NCBI GenBank assembly: GCA_029876055.1
Contig: CM056876.1
Coordinates: 4,278,001 to 4,342,000 of the forward strand
DNA: 64,000 nt
Direction of reading: 5' to 3'
Source: Madurella fahalii
Lineage: Eukaryota > Ascomycota > Sordariomycetes > Sordariales
Position numbers and translations under genes: made by a program. A model generated the notes under the pieces. The model worked only from the letters and a program-made list of their open reading frames with translations. It did no database searches and was not told the origin of the DNA. Below are positions 22,954-34,217 of this stretch, piece after piece. Numbering within the stretch: position 1 is the first letter of the stretch; each line of letters begins with the position of its first letter.

Positions 22954-23465
22954 CTTCAATCAGAGCTTAAGTTGGCGCTTCTTGTGGATGGGGGTCGGTA
23001 TATGTAATTAAATGCTTCACTGCCATTGGGTTTTAGCAGGTCCATCGCTCTTTGATATAGGAGCGCTGTTTTCTTTTTTTCTTTTTTCTTTTTTTTTAAT
23101 GGGTAGAATTTTCCAATCGCCCGTTGTTGCGGCTCCAGCAGACAACTGTCGTTCATATAGGTAGACTTGTGACCGCTAGAACTTTCCCACTATCGATTGT
23201 AATGTGGGAAAAAGGGTGTTTCCCATTTCTAGGCCTCCCTGTGGCAAACCACGACACCATACACGTTGCCAAGATCGGGGAATATAACCCTAACTCTCCG
23301 AGACATTGAGTTCGACGACTTGCCAAAACCCCCGAGACTATGACAGTGTGTGCAAAATACCAAGTCCCATCCGTTTTCTTTACAAGCGGGGACTCAGATC
23401 CCGACGTTGTCTGACATAGAGTCAAATAGTATTTACTGCTGGCAAGTGCAGCGCAGGACACAGAG
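22954..23465. other. Intergenic
   Basis: A T-rich low-complexity tract (about 23070-23098) is the only visible feature; no gene is seen. Confidence 0.5.
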
Positions 23466-23672
23466 TTAATAAGTTCCCAGACACCCATTGATACCCATGG
23501 GACACGTTGTGCCGCTTGCCACGCACTCAGGCTTATCTTTGCCGATAGGGCATCGACACTTGCAGTTTTGTTCACAGGCAGCGGCACTAATTCCGCCAGA
23601 GCAAGCGAGGCGCTGAGCCAGACCTGTCGACGAGGCCACGAGCATGAAAAGGACGGCTGAGATAGGCTTCAT
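23466..23672 (-). CDS. Small secreted cysteine-rich protein, 68 aa
   Basis: The frame starts with a typical signal peptide (MKPISAVLFMLVASSTGLAQ). The mature part of about 48 residues has eight cysteines, including a dense CEQNCKCRC stretch, then CPIG, ECV, TCP and GCL. Such small, Cys-rich secreted proteins are typical of fungal effectors or antimicrobial peptides, and an even cysteine number suggests four disulfides. No known family could be named. A TATA-like element lies about 175 bp upstream of the start. No intron is required, and the stop follows GCLGTY. Confidence 0.7.
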   Translation of the reverse strand: MKPISAVLFMLVASSTGLAQRLACSGGISAAACEQNCKCRCPIGKDKPECVASGTTCPMGINGCLGTY

Positions 23673-23846
23673 GATGAACGAGTAGAAGGTTCTTGGGCTG
23701 GTTGGCTATTAGTTGAGCTCTTGCCGAACCTGCGGACGTTTGACTTACCTTTGGAAGGCTTCGTATGTCAGTTGCTATGTTGTGTGACTGCGATGCTGGG
23801 GAGTTGAATTATGATTGTGGGATTAGAAATGCTTCCATTCCCTACC

Positions 23847-23854
23847 TATTTATA
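23847..23854 (-). promoter_or_regulatory. TATA-like box upstream of the 68-aa secreted protein gene
   Basis: TATAAATA is read on the minus strand about 175 bp upstream of the ATG at 23672. Position and sequence fit a fungal TATA box, with no experimental support. Confidence 0.4.
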
Positions 23855-25304
23855 CAAATCGTTGCTCCAACACTCATTGTCGTTCACCGTAGAAAAGATG
23901 ACTCCCACTTACCCTGCTAGAATTACATCATCTTGCTGCATTCTTAAGTTTCGACATAACCGTTTTGTCATAATTTATGCTAATCGCAACTTAGGAAGGT
24001 GACATTCCAGCCGTGATGACCGGCCGTGATGGCAACGTTCTCTGGTACCAGTGAGTGTGGGTCTCATACTGAATATCGTATGTCGTATAGCGGATGCTTG
24101 ATGAAAACAACGGAGTTGCTCCGGGTTTAAGGAGCCCAGCGAATAGGACTCTGAGGAAGGAAGAGGTGCCGCGCTCATACATTTGCAACAGTGCTGACGA
24201 CGCCTCATGCCATCGCCATCCTCGGTATCTCCGAGTGGGTGGTGGTGGTTGATGGAGGGCCAAGGGGGTTTTTAATTACGTTGCTGTAACTGTGCTGAGT
24301 GCCCAACCGGAACCTTCCCGTCCTACTTTGGGGAGCGGGATGGGATCCTCGCGGAACATTTCCAGAATCAGGTGCGGCACGAACCCAATTTCTCTGCTAC
24401 CATAGAAGCGGCCTCTAGAGACACGGTCAGATAATAATCTCCAAGGTAGGGTTGTAGTCCTCATTGCCTTTAGGAGTCGGATTCATACTCGGCTCGTGAG
24501 ATAAACGGTTAAGGAGGGAAGTCGTCAGGCTATCAGGTCACAGATAGGCCAATACAACGGCGGACAATACGCTGGATATTGGGGTTCCAATGTTCCTACC
24601 CCCACCAACTCAGAAGAAGTAACCAAAGTTCCGGCGGGTAAGAGTACGAAGCGAACTGGTTGAGGTTGCTCCAGTGCAGGCTCGTATCGACCTGCTGGCC
24701 TTTAAGCGCAACGTAGGTTCCTCGTGCAGCGTATCCATGATCCAAGTCAGGCCTTGTCCGCCCTTGTCTTCCCGGGTTGCTGCATATAACACCTACTCGA
24801 CAGGTAAGGTATCCAAATCGCCTTTGCATCCCTACGGTATTTGGTCAAGTTACGTAAGTGATTAGCCACAAATCCGTCCTGCACACACTACCGGGCCGTC
24901 TTTTATAATTGGTTTATGGCAACGAGTGACACTAGCAAATAAAAGGCTTTTTAGCTTTAGTTAGATCTTAAGTGCGTAGCGTTAAACAATGATAAAGATC
25001 AGAAAAAAGTCTAATATTAAAACTACTATAATTAACCTAGTAGATTTAAGGTTCTAGAAAGCTCTAACGTGATTATTAAGATATTTTAAAGTGTTGATTT
25101 TTGTTTATATTGGAACCTATGGTTACACGAAGCTTGAATGTTCAGATCGTCTTGCATTCAGTCTCCTCTCTCTCCGTCAGCAACAGACCTATCTTCCACC
25201 CGGAGCCGGTTTTCGAGGAGTGCTGGATTTGTTCAATTCTTCCTATCCCTTTCGGCTCGACAGATCTCGCCTTTTCCAATGAGGCACCAGGACGGGCTTT
25301 GTAT
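23855..25304. other. Intergenic, no gene recognised
   Basis: Only short frames are present. 24940-25085 is AT-rich and resembles eroded repeat sequence. The rest shows no feature that I can support. Confidence 0.45.
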
Positions 25305-27307
25305 CTAATACTTGACCTCAATCCCAAGCTCCCTGGCAACAATGTCCGCCGCCTTCTCCCCAATGACCATGGCTGTATTGCACGTATTCGCCGCCACATT
25401 CTCAGGCGCAATGCTCATATCTACCACCTTCAGTGCCTGAACTCCATAGACATTCAAGTCCTTGTCCACCACCCCCTTATTCTCCCGCGGCGCCATCTTC
25501 ACCGTCCCCAGCGAGTGCCATGTCGTATTGGTAGCTTCGCGCAGGAACTGCTCGATGGCCTTGTCATCCTCTTTCGAATACGGGATGTCCTCAATGTCCC
25601 CTTCAGGATAAGCCGCCTCGATGTCCAGATCCACACACCCGGCCTTTGATCCCGCTGGAAACTTAGGATGCCCGATAGCTAACTCGCCCCGGTACATCCT
25701 TGTTCGCCGCATGATCTCTCGCGTCTTCTTGTATGCCCAGATCTGCTTTTTGAGATCGATGTCGTGCGCGTCGGTGTAGAAGCCGACGTCGAAGTCGAGA
25801 GGGTCAGTGAGCTCCGGGCCAGTGATGTGTAGATGCCCGCGGGAGTAGGGGTAGGCGGTGTAGTTAGCGACCGTGACGTGCTCGCCTTCGGGAACGGAGC
25901 TGGGGTCGCCGAGATATCTGCGCTGTGTTAGTGACTGTCCTGCGAATCGAAATTATGGGGCTGCAGACGTGGAGATCAACCCCGATAGCATAATCGGTCT
26001 ATTCGGGTTATCCTTGAAGTCACGGTCCCATGCCGCACGGAACTCGGGCCCCAGAGCGTCAACCTCGTGATCAGGGATGCGCAGTTTAGCTCCCACATCG
26101 ACGGAATTCCAATGACGGATCTTATTGTCCTCAGCAATCATCACATCAAGGGTCAGACGCCCGCTGGCGACGGAATTGATGGTCTGGTGAGGCTTCAAAG
26201 AAGTCTTAAAGGGCAGGACTACCAGATGGTGATCCTGGTAGTCGTGGCCGACGCCCGGGAGGTCTTCCACGACCGGAACCCTGGCGCGCTCCAGGACAGC
26301 CTTGGCTCCGATGCCTGAGCGCTCGAGTACGGATGGGGTTCCGCACGCACCGCAGGAGACAACGACCAGTTTTCGGGCCTTGACGGACTGCCTCGGGTGA
26401 CGGGTCAACGCTGTGATGGCCTGGTAGTCCGGGTTTGGTGTGAACTCGACACCGCAGGCACGCTTGCTGCCGTCAAACAGTACACGGAGCACCTTGGTCT
26501 CAACCAGGACGTGAAGGTTAGGGTGTTTCCCATCTTGGAGACGCGGATGGAGGAAAGTGTGAGCCGCATCTTGGCGCCTCCCTTCGGGCGAAATAGTGCG
26601 AAGCCATCGCTCGACACCATTGTTGGCATCTAGGCTCTGAAGGTCGCGGATCTCCGGGTAGCCGACGGCTTTTGCTGCCTCGATGAAGTCGTCCTCTGAC
26701 TCGCGGCAGCGGAAGCTCCCGTCGGAGATGTGCACAGGACCGCTGTATCCGTGGTGCTGGGGCTCACCAGGGCCGTAGTACGTCTCTAGTCTCTTGAGGA
26801 AGGGCAAGAGTTCGTCGGTGGACCACCCTGGTGTTTTCCAGGAGTCGAAGTCGGAGCGCTGCGCTCTGGTGTATCTAGACGACATTGAGGCCGTAGTGAA
26901 TGAAAAAGGGAAAATATAGACACTTACACCATAAAATTGATAGAGGATCCCCCACCAAGAATGCCACCGGATGGAACGACGGGAGCGCGGTCAGCCAGCT
27001 GGGACGCCTTGTTACCTTGGTAGAAGATAGCGGTCTTGCTGCCGGGAGCGAGATTCTCGGTGAACAGGGCAGGGTGGACAACGCTTGCAACCCCGAAGTT
27101 ATTTGTTCCTCCTTCAATAACCAGGACTGACAGGTCTGGTTCTGCTGCAGCGAGTCGTCCTGCGAGTATGCAAGCAGCAGTTCCACCTATTTGAGCGTGC
27201 GCTTTAATAGTATTGAGCCAGCAACCAAGAACGAGTTCTCACTTACCTCCCGCAATCACAATGTCTACCTCGTTGAGACCTTCTGGCAGCTTTTTGCAGA
27301 TACCCAT
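25305..27307 (-). CDS. GMC oxidoreductase, alcohol oxidase-like, 612 aa
   Basis: Four exons (27247-27307, 26928-27186, 25969-26874, 25305-25917) give 612 residues. The FAD-binding start is VDIVIAGGGTAACILAGRL, followed by the acidic EGG turn (VLVIEGG) and the GMC signature GGILGGGSSINFM. The second GMC signature region reads SCGACGTPSVLERSGIG. The C-terminal catalytic segment has WHSLGT (His about residue 543) and APENVAANTCNT (Asn about 586), a His-Asn pair as in alcohol oxidases of the methanol oxidase type. The enzyme should oxidise a primary alcohol to aldehyde with O2, making H2O2. Introns are 60, 53 and 51 bp. The third has the unusual donor GTCTGC but restores the family sequence LISTYLGDPSSVPEG. 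No peroxisomal SKL-type tail is obvious (ends GIEVKY). Confidence 0.9.
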
Positions 27308-28159
27308 TTCAACTTGTAAAGAGGGGGTGCCTTTTGAAAAATAGGACTCCAAAGACTACGGGATATTCTTGACTCTCCGCGATCACAAGTCGGTTATGTT
27401 TTGAAGAGGATGGTATTTCGTGACACGCGTGCCACTTTAGCGGTGCTAGCTGGAACGTGTGGACCCGAATTCAGGGGTGCGGCACAGGTCCACAGAGGCT
27501 TGGCGATATTTGACTTGCTGGGCGTCACCCACACACCACAATTTAACCCAGAACAACACAATCAATCTATCATCATCAACGCCATCAATTACGCAGTTGA
27601 TACTATTGATATTGCGCTCGTGGTACCTCGCGCGCACGGTATATTTTGCCTCGTTTACCATGCAGTGGTTCTGACAGTTATCAATCATTTCCGAGGAGAG
27701 CTGGGACTAAAGCGATTTCATTCACGCATCCTCTCATTGCTGTTGTCACCCAGCTGCGGCGATCAAACCGGACATCTGCCGGTGAAGCACTGACTAAGGG
27801 GCAATCAATTTCCGGCAGAGGTTGCAGTTTGTTCAACACTAAAAGTGGATTCCTCATGAGAATGATTCATCCGAGCAATGGTCTGAGTAAGCCCCTTACA
27901 TCTGACCGATCAGCAATATTGTCAGATTAGAAGATCTTTGTCACTCTCGAACGAGCATAACGTTACTTCGGATTTCGTCCAGTGCTACACCTGTATACCG
28001 ACCGATGCACTTACCAATTATTGTCAGAAACCGCTGGGTGGCAAACGAGGCAAAAGACGCTGCGCTATCAAAGAGCGCATGCGTGCTCTTACCGTCTTCG
28101 TTATAACCCCGCTATTTCCTTCTCGCCCCGCCATCCTTCAGCCAAGATCAATATGTCTC
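27308..28159. other. Intergenic, no gene recognised
   Basis: Upstream region of the GMC gene on one side. Open frames here are short and show no motifs. Confidence 0.5.
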
Positions 28160-28608
28160 TCAGTAGAACTTCAGGTGTAAAGGGCTAAAGCGGTTCGGCA
28201 CTACGCGCACGAGCTCGGTCTGGATGGTCTGTTCTAGCCCAGCGCTATCAGCGATGTCTTTGTCCTCCGCGTGCAAGGTAATGTAGATAAACCGCCGCAC
28301 CGCCTTGCTCGACACGGCGGGAGAAGTGTGCACTTGAATGGTGAAGTCGTACGGACAGTTCTTTTCGAGAAGAGTGATCAGGGTCGGGGCAATCACCGCC
28401 CCCATGCAGAGGCGAAGTCGGTGGAGTCGGAGACACGGAGGGAGTACGGGCGGAAGGACGGACGAGAGACTTCGGACGAGCCAAACGTAGGCCATGGATA
28501 TGTTGTCGGCTTTTGCTCAGCTGCTCTGACGCTGTCGTAGTCGCTCACAGTCGGCTTCAACGGCTCAACATCCACCGTCAAGTCGGGTTTAGCAGCCATA
28601 GTCGTCAA
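28160..28608 (-). pseudogene. Uncharacterised gene with a one-base frameshift
   Basis: One frame runs from 28608 (MTTMAAKPDLTVDVEPLKP) to DSTDFASAWG and then stops. A second frame continues directly with VIAPTLITLLEKNCPYDF and ends QTELVRVVPNRFSPLHLKFY at 28160. The switch lies at a run of five Gs (28399-28403 on the plus strand). One extra G would join both parts into a single protein of about 149 residues. The function is unknown. The lesion is in a homopolymer, so an assembly error is a real alternative to a pseudogene. Confidence 0.5.
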
Positions 28609-28876
28609 GCGAAAACGAGAAGCAGATCGTAAAGTCTGGAAATTTTGAAGCTCGCCAGCCAGCGATTGTCCGGTTGGCTTTTAGTGACTGCGCAGGGTAA
28701 TGGTACAGGGTAATTGGCTCGCGTACGTGCAGTATCCAGCGGACTTCAGATGCACCCAGGCTGCCGCGACCCTTTATGCCGTCGCAGATAAGGGGTGTGT
28801 CTCCTCCCGCTTGTTCTCCTCTCCTGTATAACCTGGGCCTAGAGCCTCGACGTCAAAGTGTGTTGCTTACCGGTGT

Positions 28877-29370
28877 CTAGAAACAATACTTAGCGGCGTC
28901 TGTGGTTTCTAGAAACGCAGCTTAGTGTGTCTGTGGTGTCTGGAAACGCCGGCTTAGCGGCGTGTTTGGTCCCTAGAAACGCGGCTTAATGGTGTCTGTG
29001 GTGTCTGGAAACACGGTAATAGGTAGCCTTATTAGCGTAGGTTCTCTGGAAATGCGGACCAGGAGAGCCCGCTATCTCTGGAAACACTGCTCAGTGACGC
29101 CCGCAGTCTCCAGAGATACGCGGCCCAAGTGGTATATGTAGTACCTGGAAACGCAGCTCAGAGGCTCCGCAGTCTCTGGAATCTCGGCTAAGTGGCGTTC
29201 GCAGTCCGCGGTCTCTAGAAACGCAGCTCAGTAGCGGCCGCAGTCTCTGGAAACGCGGCCCAATGGCGTCTGCGGTCTCTGGAAACCCAGCTCAGCGGCT
29301 CTGCGGTTTCCTGAAACTCAGCTACACGGTATCCCACGGTCCGCAGTCTCTAGAAACGCAGCTTAGCGCG
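28877..29370. repeat. Degenerate minisatellite, about 15 units of ~32 bp
   Basis: Units follow the pattern TCTCTGGAAACGCGGCTCAG plus a GC-rich spacer ending CTGCGG or CTGCAG. Unit length varies from about 31 to 40 bp and identity is moderate. No coding frame spans it. It lies between the gene-bearing block and the next transposon. Confidence 0.85.
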
Positions 29371-29699
29371 GTTACCGCTGGCCCAGGCTCCTCCTTCGGA
29401 GAATGAATGTCGGCAAGTAACTCTTTCCCAAGACAGGTAAAGGGGATAACTATAACTACCGGCTAGTTGGCTTCGAGGACTAATCAGATAGTATATCAAT
29501 ATATGATGTCTAACTGGATCCTCCTCGGTATATTACTCCTATAGATATAGAGAATATTCTCTTATAGAACTTTATATGTATTACCTTTATCAAGTTCCTA
29601 TCTAACGTATTTTATAAGCGAATGCAACATATAAGCGAGTGCAACACTTTCCACTACCCTACTCCGATTTTCTACAATTATACCACCACAACACTAGGA

Positions 29700-31672
29700 A
29701 ATAACAATAACTGAACCAGAAATAGATGAATCAGACGATTCTCCAGCCTCTTGACACGTACGTGCATTATGGCCAGGCTTACCGCACAGACCACAGCACC
29801 GAATCTTCGTACGAGATCCCCCCTCACTACTACTATTCGGCCATATTCCTTGGATTTATGGCTTATCCACAGCCTTCTGGGCCAGCAAATCCTGTGTCTC
29901 TTGTATAGTAAGAGACCCTCCAAGCCATATACGTGTTTTTTTGGCCCTCCATCGTTTACTAAGGTCCTTATTGGCCTTTCGTAATGCCGAGACCTCGGTA
30001 CGTAGAAGGGCCACTTCATGCATCACAACCATCGTACCTTTGGCCAATTGGTCTACGGCAGCCAGCATAGATGTCGGAGAACTGCCTTGGTGGTTGGATA
30101 TGTCGGATGCACAGTACCTCTGAACGTTGGGAGTCAAATTTAGGATGGAAATTCAGGATGTAAATTGAGGATGGAAATTGAGGATGGAAATTGAGGATGT
30201 CCTTTTTCTTGCTTGTCTAACGGAGATGAACTTCCTTCTTATTCCCAATTTCCTGGACCACGGAGACCCGGGTTGACGGGTCTCCGAGAGATCGGATCAC
30301 ACTTATCCGAGTCGCACTAATCCGGATCACACTGATCCGGGTTCGTGTTTTGCAGATCCAGGATCCAGCTTCCTGACCCTTTTGACACATGACCCCTTTG
30401 ACAGGATATCCGGCCTTTAATAAGGTCCTTTTGTAAGGTAGCCTCTTGGGCGTTTTGTGGCATCTGAGATAGCCAAGGTAGTGCTGTGCCTAGCCGTGAG
30501 GTTGGTGGAGTTGGAGTTCGAAGCCGTATAGTCATCTTAGAAAGTACCCTTTCTGGATCATGCGGTATAAGGCTGGCTCCGGCAAACGCTCCTTGGATAT
30601 TTTTGTCGATAAAAGCGGTAAAAAATGCCGTTTTGAACGCACAAAGGAAATCCAACTTGGTGATATGTGTGATATACATACGCATCAACTCCTCGATTTG
30701 ATTGCCATAAGCCTTTTTTAACGGCCCAAAATAACCAACATCCAGTGGCTGGACTATATGTGAGGAATGCGGAGGCATACAGAGTATAATAATATTGTGC
30801 TCTTGGCAGTAGACCTCGAACTAGTCGGAGTGGTGGCTCTCATGGCCGTCGAGGATTAAGAGCCGGTATTTCCCCTTTGTACGAGATGCCGTATAAAGAT
30901 CGAAGTGTTAGATGAAATCTAGGCCTTTCTCGTTTGTAGTCCAGCCATTGTCGGTTACTCCAATATACCAGGTATCCGGAAGACCACATTGATACCAGCC
31001 CTCCTAGTGATATTTCCCTTTTAAAAGGATAAATAGTGGGATAGCCCAGCCTTGAGCATTCACTCCTTAGATAACCGTAGTCCACTCACGGTTACCAGGC
31101 TGGACTTTTTTGGCTTTCCCATAGCCATCGGAGGTAGTTACAACCATACCAGTAGTAATCATACCCATCATGAACCCAGTCTCGTCAAAGTTGTATATAT
31201 CTTCATCAAGGATACCGTATTTGGCTTTGGTATTGTATATAAGTGCAAACCACTCGCGAATAATCTTCGGATCTTCGCATTTAGCTCTCTGGTAGTCGTA
31301 TCTACGCGAAAAACGCGTCCGGAGTTCTGGTTGGCATTTGACAAAGTTGTGAGCCCAGAGCTTGCCGACAGGGGGCGTATCACGTTCGCATAGCAGTCGG
31401 TTGGCCATATCTTCCACAAAACGAAGCCGAGGAGAGAATACGCGTATACAGAGCTCAGTTATATACTGAATAATCGTATGCTCCTCTAGATCCGTAAGTT
31501 TTCGTGAATTAGCTGGAGTATCGCGTCGTGCAGGCCGACCGTCGCGTCGAGCAGACAGGGTCATTAGTAGTACGTTATAGATCGCAGCTACCTTTCGAAG
31601 ACTAAGTTTTAGATCATCTTGTATAGCCTTGAGGGCGGAAATAATCCTAGATTCGACTGAGGAGGAATCCAT
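29700..31672 (-). pseudogene. Transposase of element C, multiply broken
   Basis: The frame starts at 31672 (MDSSSVESRIISALKAIQD) and includes the first catalytic region YNFDETGFMMG. It is closed in the core by stops around 31060-30780, then resumes as MPPHSSHIVQPLDVGYFGPLK (third Asp region). It is split at codons for KGRIS / NHQGSSP by the inserted short element, and the C-terminal zinc-knuckle tail is frame-broken. The gene is dead; the pattern of TAA/TAG at Gln and Trp codons fits RIP-like decay. Confidence 0.88.
30101..30403 (+). mobile_element. Short TG...CA element (TGTCGG family variant), 303 bp
   Basis: It begins TGTCGGATGCACAGTACC and ends CCCCTTTGACA, with an exact 5-bp duplication GGATA on both sides (30096-30100, 30404-30408). 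It contains a short tandem array based on GAGGATGGAAATT and repeated TGATCCGG-like motifs. TG...CA ends and a 5-bp duplication indicate insertion by an LTR-retrotransposon integrase, so it is a solo LTR or a tiny non-autonomous element. It interrupts the transposase of element C. Confidence 0.9.
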
Positions 31673-31757
31673 GGCGAAATGGTAGTAGAATTAGTAGGAG
31701 AAGTTAGAAGGTCATGTTCTGCCAAGAAAGTGTACCGCTCGCTTATAAAACACGTTA

Positions 31758-32230
31758 TCTACCTTACATATATATATATACTCTAAGATTGGCCTTTTCA
31801 AGGTAGTTCTAATAGTATAGAAATTATTATAATACTATTAGGGTTAATAAATTTGACTAAGGGTATTCAATCTAGATATTAAGGTATAATATATAAGCAT
31901 TACCTCCTCTACTCTACATTTCTATAAAGGTCAAGTGATAACTTAAATATCTATATATCATTGAATAGAGCTTTTAAAAAAAACTTTAGTATATTTTTCC
32001 GGACATAAAGAAGCTGGTAGAAAAACTATGAGATATGATAATCTCACTTGCAGCTCTTACGTCTCTAGGGGTCGCTTAGGTTTGTGGAAACGCTCAATGT
32101 AGGAGAACTAACAATGACACTCCTATGAGACTTTGTCCTGGCTCTATTAATTAGTTACCCAATGCCTAGTTACTGACATTGACAGTACTAGTACAAATTA
32201 TACTAGTAAGACGAATATCAAGGCTAGTGG
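31758..32230. other. AT-rich intergenic sequence
   Basis: AT-rich, stop-dense sequence resembling an eroded repeat, with a short TA-rich tract at about 31769-31781. No domain is readable. Confidence 0.5.
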
Positions 32231-32498
32231 TGTCGGAAACACGGCACCTCTGAATCTTGGGAAATGACAGTTGAGGACTTTTGTGTCTTGTCTTGATTGA
32301 TTGTCTTGCTTGCTTCTCTGTCCCTCTTTTCCCTTAGAGAGCTTACTCCTTTATAGACGAGATATACGTATAGGATGACGTCTGTACAGTGGCGCAGTTA
32401 GCTGCCAGCTTGCTTTAGCTGACTAGAGTACATGGGTTTGCCTCCTGTACTAGATCCTGTGATCCTGGTCCTTGGACTAGCGCCTGATCCTTTTGACA
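32231..32498 (+). mobile_element. Short TG...CA element (TGTCGG family), 268 bp
   Basis: It begins TGTCGGAAACACGGCACC and ends CCTTTTGACA. The 5-bp duplication AGTGG is exact (32226-32230, 32499-32503). Inside lie an A box-like TGGCGCAGTTAG and a B box-like GGTTTGCCTCC. This is the cleanest single copy of the family in the window. Confidence 0.92.
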
Positions 32499-33346
32499 AG
32501 TGGAACTGAGATGCGGAGCCGTTTTTAAACTTTCAGATTTAGTCAAATTTAGTACCTAGGCTCACTCAGCTTGGGCAAGTAAAGTACGGTATAAAGCTTC
32601 AGAGGCTGTTATGTCCGTGAGCGCAGAGTACATGAAACCGTCTTGTAAATAAGAACACATTTTAGATGGTAAAGACGCCGAAGGAGGGGGGACACACGGT
32701 CTTATTCGTTCCTATTCCATAATTACGCCCAAAATCGGGATCTGTCATTTTATCGAGTCAGTTTCAGGTCCTGGCTGCAGCTAATAAACGCAATATGTAT
32801 TCTAGCCGTCTGCCCCATTGTCAATCATGTGCACTGTCTGCGTTGAGCCCCTCCCTGTGTGTACAGTGGTACTTAATTAATTAGATCAAAAATTGAGAAT
32901 CCGATATACTTGGCATGAAAAGCTTCATCGCCAGATATCTTGACTCTGAGGAACCTGTTCTAATAGTTTCTGGATCCCTAGGTGGCGTAGCGCGGGGTTT
33001 CGATGCCGGTAATTCCGCGGATAACGGCACCGCTCGCGGATTATCGGATGGCTCGATGACGCATACGCCGGTTCGGACGGCACTTCTCAACCCCCTGGTC
33101 TCCACGGGTGGACAAACGACATTGCGCGGACATGGCAATCGAGGACACAATTTCCCAAACGTACTGAAGTACATGATCGATAGTGTCATCGACTTGTGTT
33201 GCTTTGCAATTAGGCACTAGATATGGGATTAGAAATAAACAGTCCTTTCAGCTTTGATCACTCCATCACAATTCCTCATGGAATCACAACAGTCCCTTCT
33301 ATTAGACTCCAGCCTTTGAAATCTTCCCGTGTCATCGCTCAGCACC
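32499..33346. other. Intergenic, no gene recognised
   Basis: No convincing coding frame. It forms the upstream region of the acetate-transporter-family pseudogene. Confidence 0.5.
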
Positions 33347-34217
33347 ATGTCCGTGGCACGCGAGGATAGCGAGAAGGTCGATCGCCTTGCGCACGCTGAT
33401 CCTGGAGTTAGCATCTTCCTGCGCCCGATCGCCCCACCTGCCCCTTGGTCTCGCCGGCTTTGCGGGATTACTGCGTCCTGGATTGCTCGCTGGTGGGGGA
33501 ATGAGGAGTCTCCCGGCATCTTTCCCTTTGTTGCTTTCTGGGGCGGACTGGCCCAGTTCCTGGCTGGCTTGAAAGGTTACCCAGCCCGAGACACCCTCAT
33601 CACGGTCATCAATGTGCTCTGGGATAGTTTTTGGATGAGTGCCGGACTGCTTTGGTTCCTGGTGGCAAGTTGTTGCCAGCAGCTTGTTTGACGTCTCGGA
33701 CCTTGACAGGACGGGAAGTACGGAGATGCCTCGTGCTGACACTGCAGACTACCGATTACATTCCCTTGCACAACGTGCACGAGCATTTCCCGAACTAGCC
33801 TCCTGGTTCGTCGTACTGACGTTTTTACCTGGTCGGGGGTATGTTTGCGCGCCCCTGGAAACAGAGTTTGCTTTGGACAGGGGAGCTAACGCCAGATAGG
33901 CACTTGCTTCGGCAGCGCGGGACCTGGTCTTGTGCGGTGTCTTGACAACTCTCGCCATAGGCTCGACAATCGCCTGCTGCCTCTTCGCCTACGGACCAGG
34001 GGTAAGCACAGGCATGTATGTGGCTGCTTACTTCTGGATCGTCAGCGCGATCCTAGCATGGTGGCGCATCACTGTTTACCTCGTCGAAGAAGCGTACGGC
34101 CAAGCTTTCATGAGGTATTTCCCCGTCTTCCGAACATCGACGGAAAAGAGGAAGCCCCTGGTCGTTCCTGGATTCGGAGAGCCAGGTGTCAGGCGAGGGA
34201 TGCCAGGAATCGTGTGA
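33347..34217 (+). pseudogene. GPR1/FUN34/YaaH (acetate transporter) family gene, frame-broken
   Basis: From the ATG at 33347 (MSVAREDSEKVDRLAHADPG) the protein shows the family pattern. There is a polar N-terminus, then hydrophobic segments with FPFVAFWGGLAQFLAGL and VLWDSFWMSAGLLWFLV, and a C-terminal part (LVLCGVLTTLAIGSTIACC, YFWIVSAILAWWRITVYLV) ending GMPGIV at 34217. Between IAPPAP and ITASWIARWWG the family-like sequence LGLAGFAG is in another frame, so two compensating indels lie near 33440-33475. Around 33790 HNVHEHFP and ELASWFVV are also in different frames. A probable intron ends near 33897. The family moves acetate, succinate or ammonium across membranes; this copy is very unlikely to work. 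Confidence 0.7.

Larger units (their letters stand above)
29605..31755 (-). mobile_element. Fot1-like DNA transposon C, decayed, carrying an insertion
   Basis: Ends begin ACGTATTTTATAAGCG on the left and ACGTGTTTTATAAGCG on the right (minus strand), with TA on both sides (29603-29604, 31756-31757). The left end keeps two 17-bp subterminal units, the right end only one. Without the 303-bp insertion at 30101-30403 and its duplication the element is 1843 bp, near the 1861 bp of its relatives. Confidence 0.9.

Noticed and set aside
25101..25649. A 182-codon plus-strand frame over the GMC gene
   Set aside because: It is the antisense shadow of the last GMC exon; only the minus strand gives family motifs.
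28877..29370. A CRISPR-like array
   Set aside because: The unit length varies, there are no conserved repeats separated by unique spacers, and the genome is eukaryotic.
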